From assembly GCA_964462535.1 (NCBI GenBank), contig CAYWXV010000089.1:1-8619 (forward strand): 8,619 nucleotides of DNA, in the 5' to 3' direction. A model generated the notes under the pieces. The model had not been told where the DNA came from and did not search any database. It saw only the letters and a program-made list of their open reading frames with translations. The DNA is from CAYWXV01 sp964462535 (lineage in GTDB: Bacteria; Bacteroidota; Ignavibacteria; OLB7). The translations under genes were made by a program, and so were the position numbers. Positions 1 to 6,429 of the stretch are shown here, in pieces (position 1 is the stretch's first letter; every line of letters begins with the position of its first letter).

Positions 1-129
1 CCACGGCCCACGGACGGACGCACACCCACCCACGTCATGCGCCCCGCAGGGGCGCAGGAAGATCTAACCCCGTGTGTTCGTATACCGCCGTCGTGGCATA
101 TTCGCGAAAGCAACCCAACCCCTTGTGCT
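1..129. other. C-rich leader before the giant helicase gene, no gene seen
   Basis: No independent gene is supported here. The reading frame of the downstream helicase is open through the whole stretch without a stop, but the residues it would encode (rich in Pro and Arg) do not look like a folded domain. The first 35 bases are dominated by CAC/CCACC and CGGA runs. A perfect 8-bp hairpin lies at 38-56. An 8-bp palindrome, TTCGCGAA, lies at 101-108 next to an AT-richer patch (CATATT at 97-102). That patch could sit near a promoter, but no convincing -35/-10 pair or Shine-Dalgarno sequence is visible. Confidence 0.6.
38..56. repeat. Perfect 8-bp inverted repeat with a 3-base loop
   Basis: TGCGCCCC at 38-45 pairs with GGGGCGCA at 49-56 around the loop GCA, giving a very stable GC-rich hairpin. 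No T-run follows, so a classical intrinsic terminator is not supported. It could end an upstream transcript or fold in the 5' leader of this operon. It directly follows and would occlude the in-frame ATG at 37, which is one reason to prefer the later start at 130. Confidence 0.6.
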
Positions 130-3100
130 GTGATCCCTTCCGTCCTCTCCTCCCAGCTCGAACGTGGCATTGAAGACTTCCTTCGCACCACGTTCCCCAT
201 TTCCACTCCCTTCTTCCGCACGCTGTTCGACGGGCTGTTTGGCGATGGGGAGGGGATTTTCAAGGGTCCATATCTCTCCGCCCCTCTTCCATTCCGCCAG
301 GGAGCGGACGGCGCCGATTTCTTCCCCGACGTTCCGATGAGCTTCGCCCCCTATGCCCATCAGGAACGGGCGTTCCAGCGACTCCGCAGCGAGGGGGCCC
401 GGTCGACCATCATCGCGACCGGAGCCGGATCCGGGAAGACCGAGAGCTTCCTGCACCCGATCCTCGACCATTGCTACCGGCACCGCGGCGAGCGGGGGAT
501 AAAGGCGATCATCATCTATCCGATGAACGCCCTCGCCACCGATCAGGCGCGACGCATTGCCCGCACAATCTGGGACAACCCGAAGCTGAACCACCACGTG
601 ACCGCCGGACTCTACGTGGGCGGCGCGGAGGAAAGCACGCACGGCGTAATGACCAGGGAACACCTGATCACCGATCGCGACATCATGCGGAAGGTCTCCC
701 CCGATATCCTTCTCACCAACTACAAGATGCTCGACTACCTGCTGATCCGTCCGGGGGACCTGGGCCTCTGGGCGCACAATCAGCCGACGACGCTCCGCTA
801 TCTGGTAGTCGATGAGATGCACACGTTCGACGGAGCTCAGGGGAGCGACCTGGCCTGTCTGATACGCCGCCTGAAGAGCCGCCTTTCGACGCCCGCCGAT
901 CAGCTCTGCTGCGTTGCGTCGTCCGCAACGCTTGGCGGTGAGCAGGGTTCGGAGGAACTGATCCGGTTTGCATCGGAGCTCTTCGGCGAGACGTTCGATC
1001 GCGATTGCATCGTCACCGAATCACGCAAGAGCGTCGGTGACTTTCTGGGGGAGAGTCTCACCAGCGAAGCGCCAACGCCATCGCGCGCGCGCGCGAAACT
1101 GCTCGACGCCGATGGCTACGAATCGTGGGAGGAGTACATCGCCGCGCAGTGCCGACTGTGGTTCGATGATGAGACGTCGGCGGAGGACGTCCGCGACGAC
1201 GTGTGGCGCGTAGCACTGGGTGAACGTCTCAAGACGAGCCGCTTCTTTCAGAACCTTCTGAAAGTGTTGAAGGGTCGCGCTCTTCCCTACGAAACGGTCA
1301 TCCGTGAACTCTCCGCCGTCGATCGCACGTTCGGCCAGGGTGACGATATCTATCGAGAGCGGGCGCTCGACAGCATCGTGGCGTTGATGTCGACCGCGCG
1401 TGTTGCCGTCGTGTCGAAAGAGGGAGCGACGCTCCACCGTCCGTTCCTTGACGTGCGGCTGCAGCTCTGGCTGCGCGAGCTTCGCCGGATCGTAGCACCG
1501 GTTGAGGCGGGCGCTACCGTTCGCTTTGCCGACGATCTCCCCGACGTCGACCTGGAACGGCATCTCCCGATCGTGCATTGTCGCGATTGCGGCAGCGTTG
1601 GGTGGGCGGGGACGAAGTCGGTCGCCAACACGCGCATCGACAACGACCTGCAGCGATTCTATCGCGCCTTCTTCTCGCGCGATCCATCGACGCGGTTGAT
1701 ATTCCCGAACGTCGATCGTGATGTGAACGAGGGATTGCTCGGCACGCAACACATGCTCTGCGGTGAGTGCCTGGAACTCTCGCCGGCAAATGCGGAGACG
1801 TGCAACTCATGTGGGAGCGAACGTCTGGTGCCGGTCTTCATCCCGGAATCGATCAAGGAGACGACGGGTCATCGGAGCTTCGATCAGACCTGTCCCTATT
1901 GCTCCAGCCCGGAGGGATTGACGGTCGTCGGTTCCCGCGCGGCGAGTCTGACCAGCGTGATGATCACACAGCTTTTCTCGAGCAGTTTCAACGACGACAA
2001 GAAACTGCTCGCCTTTTCGGATTCGGTGCAGGACGCGGCGCATCGTGCGGGTTTCTTTAACGCGCGCACCTACCGATTCAATTTCCGCGGCGCGTTGCAG
2101 CGCTTTGTCGCTGCCGAAGGGGAGGGCTCGACACTCGAGGAAATCCCCGCCGCCTTCAGTGCGCACTGGCGTGAACGGATGGGAATCGATCGGTTCGTTG
2201 GCACGTTTCTCCCGAACGACATGGCGTGGATGGAGGACTATCAAGCGCTGCAACGAGCAAACAAACTACCGGGCGGAAGTGATCTCCCGAAGATGGTGGA
2301 GAAGCGAATCGCGTGGGAGGTCTACAGCGAGTACACCTTCCGCGCGCGCATCGGACGGACTCTCGAGAAAACCGGTTCGTCCATAGCCTATGTCGATCCG
2401 GTGTTACTCGATCGGGCACTGGCCGATATGGATGAGCCGCTGCGAAACGAAATAGGCGAGCTGACGGACGTGAGCAGTCGACAGCTACGGCAGTGCGTAG
2501 CCGGAATGCTGCTGCACATGAAGAACAACGGCGCCGTGGTTCTTCCCGATCTGAAGTCATACATCGCAGACTTCGGAAACATCTTCCTCCTCAATCACCA
2601 ATATCATCTGCCACGATTCGGAAAGCAGTCGCGCGGACCGGTTTTCATCTCGACGAAGGCATCGTCCCGATTAGATCCGATACCGATCGGAAGGACTACA
2701 AAACGGACGTGGCTGGAGGCATGGGCGCTCAAATCGTTCGCCGACGCGGGACCGATCGACTATCGACTGCGCGATCTCTACGAATTGTGTTTGCGCGCCC
2801 TGGTGAGTGCGGGAATTCTTCGCGAGGAGACAACGAAGGGTGAGCGGGTGTGGGGAATCAGACCGGATGCGTTGCGGGTCAGCACGCACGTCCGACACTT
2901 CCGATGCACGACGTGCGGCGACGATCTTTCGGTCGCCGAAGAGGAGAGCGCTCATCTCAACGGCGCGCACTGCCTTCGTTTCCGCTGCCCCGGCCGCTAC
3001 GCACCGTTTGAGGTCGAGGGGGCCGGATACTACAAGAGACTCTATCAGGCGGGGGACATCGTACGCATCGTTGCCGAAGAGCACACTGGATTGCTGGAGC

Positions 3101-6100
3101 GCAATACGCGCGAAGAGGTGGAGCGTGATTTCATGCGAGCCGAGCATCGACCCTGGGATCCGAACGTCCTCTCCTGCACGCCGACGCTCGAGATGGGAAT
3201 TGACATCGGTGACCTCTCGTCCGTGATTCTCTGTTCCGTTCCTCCCACGCCGGCGAGCTATATCCAGCGCATCGGGCGCGCCGGACGTCGCGATGGGAAC
3301 GCGTTGAACGTGACCGTTGCAAACGGACGCGCGCACGACCTCTACTTCTTTGCGCGCCCGGATGAGATGATCGCCGGCCACGTCTCGACGCCGTCCATGT
3401 TCCTGAACGCACCGGCTGTGCTGGAACGACAGTTCACGGCATTCTGCTTTGATGAATGGGTCAAGTCAGGAGAGGCGAAGGGAGCGATTCCACGATCGCT
3501 TGGAAAGGTGCTCGACAACCTGCAGGCGAACGATTCGAGTCTCTTCCCGGGTAACTTCCTTCTCTACATCTCCCGCTATCGAACGGTGTTCCTCGATCGG
3601 TTCGTCCATTTGTTCAACAACGCTCTCACGCCGGAGTCGATCGAACGACTACGCCTCTTTGCCGACGGGGATGAGGAGTCGCAAGGAACTCTCAGTTATC
3701 GCATCGCTGACCGTCTTAATGGACTGAAGGAAGAACAGGAATCACTTCGTCGAAAAATCCGATTGCTCAGAGAGCGCATCAAGAAGAAGCAGGACGATCC
3801 GGCGAAGGGGCAGAACTATCAGGACGAGCTGGCCGAGTTGAAGCATGAGAAGTCCGCGCTCGAGGGGGTAGTGCTTCGCATCCGCGACAAGAACCCGTAC
3901 AACTTCTTCACCGACGAGGGGCTGATCCCCAACTATGCATTTCCCGAGGCCGGCGTCACGTTGCGTTCCATCATCTTCAGGAAGACGAAGAACGCTCAGC
4001 ACAAAGAACGTCCGTACGAGAGCACGATCTACGAATACGAGCGCCCGGCGACGAGTGCGATCCACGAACTCGCCCCCGACAACACCTTCTATGCGGAAGG
4101 GCGTCGCGTCACCGTCGATCAAATCAACCTCGAAGTATCGGAGACCGAGGAGTGGAGGTTCTGCGCGAACTGTTCTTATGTAGAGCTCGTTGCCGGATCC
4201 GATGGCTATTCGTCCTGCCCGCGTTGCCACAGCCCGCAATTCAGCAACGTCGGGCAGAAGCAGAACATGGTGCGCATGCGGCAGGTGATCGCAACCACTA
4301 GCGATCGCGAGAGTCGCATTGCGGACGACGCGGAGGAACGAACGCCGGCCTTCTTCAACAAGCGAATGCTGGTCGATGCGCCCGAGAACTTCATCACCGA
4401 CGCCTTCCAGTCACCGGATAACGAGATGCCGTTCGGCTTTGAGTTTCTCAGCAGGGCGACGTTTCGTGAAGTGAACCTGGGCCCGCACAACAACGCCGGC
4501 GAGCGGATGCACATAGCAGGGCAGGAGGTGATCAAGACGGGATTCAAGGTCTGCACGGCGTGCGGAAAGGTGCAGCCGCATCGTAGCAGCGAGAAGATCA
4601 GGCATGCCGCATGGTGCAAGGCGCGTGACGCCGAGGCGAAAGAGAACTTCGAGGAGTTTCTCTTTCTCTACCGTGAATTCAGCTCCGAAGCAATCCGGGT
4701 TCTGATGCCGGTCGGATCGCAGGAGGCATCGGCGGAACGCCTTCATTCGTTTGTCGCCGCGCTGCAGCTCGGACTTCGAAAACACTTCGGCCGCGTGGAC
4801 CATCTTGCAACAACAGTGCAGGATGAGCCTGTGCCGAACCTCAACGTCCGCAAACGCTTCCTCGTTCTGTACGACACCATCCCCGGAGGGACCGGTTATC
4901 TGAAGCAATTGATGCGCGATGCCGAACCGATGATGCAGGTGTTCGAGCGCGCGCTGCACGTCCTTACGAACTGCTCGTGCAAGGACGACCCGGAGAAGGA
5001 TGGTTGCTATCGCTGCCTCTACGCCTATCGCAACAGCCGCGATCTTCCCGCTATCTCACGTCGGTTGGCGATGGAGATGCTCCGTTCGCTCCTCGACAAC
5101 CGTTCGAAGATGCAACAGGTGAAATCGCTTGTCGATGTTGACATTTCATCCATTGAAGAGAGTGAGCTCGAGGTGCTGTTCATTGAAGCGCTGCGACGCG
5201 CGCGCCGGGATGATCGACCAATTGTTGTGAAGAAGGAGGAGGTGAACGGAAAGCCCGGACGGTTCCTGAAGGTCGGCGATCGTTCGTACCTGATCGAGCA
5301 GCAAGTCAAGCTTGGACCGAACGACGGCGTCGCGGTGTCCTCGCGCGCGGACTTCGTGATTCGTCCTTTCCGATCGGGCGATCGGATGCGACCGATCGTC
5401 GTCTTCACGGACGGATTCGAGTTCCACCGCGAGCGCGTCGGAATTGATCTCGCGCAACGGATGGCGATCGTCCGCTCCGGGAAATACCGTGTCTGGTCGT
5501 TGACGTGGAAAGACGTCGTGGGCGGGAAGAAGACCAAGGAGCCGCACTACGAGCGATATCTCCCGCTGAACGGTGCGCAGTTCAACAAGATCGCCGCGGC
5601 ATTGGACGGCGATCGATTGCTCGCGGGCGCGAACGAGCAATCGCCCCTCGATCTTCTCTTGCGCTATCTGGAAAATCCTGATGACGAAGTCTGGGAACGG
5701 CATGCAATGGCGCTCGCAATGGAGGCGATCTCGTCGCGGAACGTGGAGCACAACGAGGCGATTCATGCTATCCGCACTCTGCCGCCGATCGGTGGTTCGT
5801 TCGACAATGGTGATGATTGGCTCTGGGGTGGCGTCGGACTAAGGGACGGATCCTCTCCAACGGCAATTCTCTGCGGCGTCGAGAAGAAGCTGGTGAACGA
5901 TTGTCGACCCGACGCATTCCGCGTTACGGCATCGCTGCGTGATCGCGAGAGATCGGCCGATGATGAAGATTTCACCCGGCACTGGAACGGTTTCCTTCGC
6001 CTCCATAATCTGATGCAGTTCCTACCGTACGCGGTCTTTGTATCGCGAAGCGGGATTGATGCCGGCGCATACGAGTTCCTTGCGGCTCCCGTTGTTCCGG

Positions 6101-6420
6101 CAGCGGCAACGGGCGGGGCGCCGCCGTCAGTCGATGAGTGGGATGCGCTTTACACGATGATCGATCCCGAGTATCATGGAGCGCTCGACCGATTCCGCGC
6201 CGCGGGCATGCCGATTCCCATCGTCGGCGATGAACTGACCGACGCCGGTGGGATGGTCCTCGCCGAATCGGAACTCGCATGGCCCGCGTTGAAGATCGCG
6301 CTCCTTCGCGACGACCAGCGCGATTTTGCACCGACGTTCGAAGCGCACGGTTGGGTGACGTATCCGATTGCGGACGCGCCCGACGACCCGCGCGCCGGAA
6401 GAACTCATTCTCTATCCTGA
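130..6420 (+). CDS. Giant DruE-like SF2 helicase with DUF1998/MZB domain
   Basis: Predicted ATP-dependent DNA translocase or helicase, cytosolic (no signal peptide or membrane segment). Residues are numbered from GTG 130. RecA1 holds Walker A GAGSGKT (K103), DEMH (228-231) and SSATL (264-268). RecA2 begins near FSDSVQDA (629-636) and ends with LEMGIDIG (to 1027) and QRIGRAGR (1046-1053). Paired cysteines that probably bind zinc lie at 484/487, 544/547, 558/561, 588/591, 926/929, 1345/1348, 1363/1366 and 1475/1478. A charged coiled coil spans about 1195-1250. The MZB/DUF1998 cluster is C1615, C1617, C1626, C1629. Residues 1678-1793 resemble a Vsr/DUF559-type nuclease fold (D1741, D1761, H1766, D1773, R1777). 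The last 300 residues are unassigned. Start: IPSVLSSQLERGIEDFL, directly after GTG 130, matches how such helicases usually begin. ATG 37 is the in-frame alternative and adds 31 residues. The size and single-chain helicase plus DUF1998 layout fit DruE of Druantia; a fused DISARM DrmA/DrmB-like protein is the alternative. The defence role is inferred. Confidence 0.88.
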   Translation: MIPSVLSSQLERGIEDFLRTTFPISTPFFRTLFDGLFGDGEGIFKGPYLSAPLPFRQGADGADFFPDVPMSFAPYAHQERAFQRLRSEGARSTIIATGAGSGKTESFLHPILDHCYRHRGERGIKAIIIYPMNALATDQARRIARTIWDNPKLNHHVTAGLYVGGAEESTHGVMTREHLITDRDIMRKVSPDILLTNYKMLDYLLIRPGDLGLWAHNQPTTLRYLVVDEMHTFDGAQGSDLACLIRRLKSRLSTPADQLCCVASSATLGGEQGSEELIRFASELFGETFDRDCIVTESRKSVGDFLGESLTSEAPTPSRARAKLLDADGYESWEEYIAAQCRLWFDDETSAEDVRDDVWRVALGERLKTSRFFQNLLKVLKGRALPYETVIRELSAVDRTFGQGDDIYRERALDSIVALMSTARVAVVSKEGATLHRPFLDVRLQLWLRELRRIVAPVEAGATVRFADDLPDVDLERHLPIVHCRDCGSVGWAGTKSVANTRIDNDLQRFYRAFFSRDPSTRLIFPNVDRDVNEGLLGTQHMLCGECLELSPANAETCNSCGSERLVPVFIPESIKETTGHRSFDQTCPYCSSPEGLTVVGSRAASLTSVMITQLFSSSFNDDKKLLAFSDSVQDAAHRAGFFNARTYRFNFRGALQRFVAAEGEGSTLEEIPAAFSAHWRERMGIDRFVGTFLPNDMAWMEDYQALQRANKLPGGSDLPKMVEKRIAWEVYSEYTFRARIGRTLEKTGSSIAYVDPVLLDRALADMDEPLRNEIGELTDVSSRQLRQCVAGMLLHMKNNGAVVLPDLKSYIADFGNIFLLNHQYHLPRFGKQSRGPVFISTKASSRLDPIPIGRTTKRTWLEAWALKSFADAGPIDYRLRDLYELCLRALVSAGILREETTKGERVWGIRPDALRVSTHVRHFRCTTCGDDLSVAEEESAHLNGAHCLRFRCPGRYAPFEVEGAGYYKRLYQAGDIVRIVAEEHTGLLERNTREEVERDFMRAEHRPWDPNVLSCTPTLEMGIDIGDLSSVILCSVPPTPASYIQRIGRAGRRDGNALNVTVANGRAHDLYFFARPDEMIAGHVSTPSMFLNAPAVLERQFTAFCFDEWVKSGEAKGAIPRSLGKVLDNLQANDSSLFPGNFLLYISRYRTVFLDRFVHLFNNALTPESIERLRLFADGDEESQGTLSYRIADRLNGLKEEQESLRRKIRLLRERIKKKQDDPAKGQNYQDELAELKHEKSALEGVVLRIRDKNPYNFFTDEGLIPNYAFPEAGVTLRSIIFRKTKNAQHKERPYESTIYEYERPATSAIHELAPDNTFYAEGRRVTVDQINLEVSETEEWRFCANCSYVELVAGSDGYSSCPRCHSPQFSNVGQKQNMVRMRQVIATTSDRESRIADDAEERTPAFFNKRMLVDAPENFITDAFQSPDNEMPFGFEFLSRATFREVNLGPHNNAGERMHIAGQEVIKTGFKVCTACGKVQPHRSSEKIRHAAWCKARDAEAKENFEEFLFLYREFSSEAIRVLMPVGSQEASAERLHSFVAALQLGLRKHFGRVDHLATTVQDEPVPNLNVRKRFLVLYDTIPGGTGYLKQLMRDAEPMMQVFERALHVLTNCSCKDDPEKDGCYRCLYAYRNSRDLPAISRRLAMEMLRSLLDNRSKMQQVKSLVDVDISSIEESELEVLFIEALRRARRDDRPIVVKKEEVNGKPGRFLKVGDRSYLIEQQVKLGPNDGVAVSSRADFVIRPFRSGDRMRPIVVFTDGFEFHRERVGIDLAQRMAIVRSGKYRVWSLTWKDVVGGKKTKEPHYERYLPLNGAQFNKIAAALDGDRLLAGANEQSPLDLLLRYLENPDDEVWERHAMALAMEAISSRNVEHNEAIHAIRTLPPIGGSFDNGDDWLWGGVGLRDGSSPTAILCGVEKKLVNDCRPDAFRVTASLRDRERSADDEDFTRHWNGFLRLHNLMQFLPYAVFVSRSGIDAGAYEFLAAPVVPAAATGGAPPSVDEWDALYTMIDPEYHGALDRFRAAGMPIPIVGDELTDAGGMVLAESELAWPALKIALLRDDQRDFAPTFEAHGWVTYPIADAPDDPRAGRTHSLS

Positions 6421-6429
6421 TCGATATCA

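Noticed and set aside
74..108. Possible promoter (CATATT at 97-102) and operator-like palindrome TTCGCGAA
   Set aside because: No convincing -35 element at the right spacing, and a single 8-bp palindrome in GC-rich DNA is weak evidence.
64..822. Long antisense open frame opposite the start of the giant helicase gene
   Set aside because: It lies fully opposite a strongly supported coding region, and its product has no recognisable domain; GC-rich coding sequence commonly leaves such open shadows.
1021..1752. Antisense open frame of over 240 codons within the helicase gene
   Set aside because: It is the shadow of a conserved zinc-binding part of the helicase and shows no domain or ribosome-binding site of its own.
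5233..5244. Shine-Dalgarno-like AAGGAGGAGG before an in-frame GTG in the giant helicase gene
   Set aside because: The spacing to the GTG is too short for normal initiation, and the bases are explained by the Lys-Lys-Glu-Glu-Val codons.
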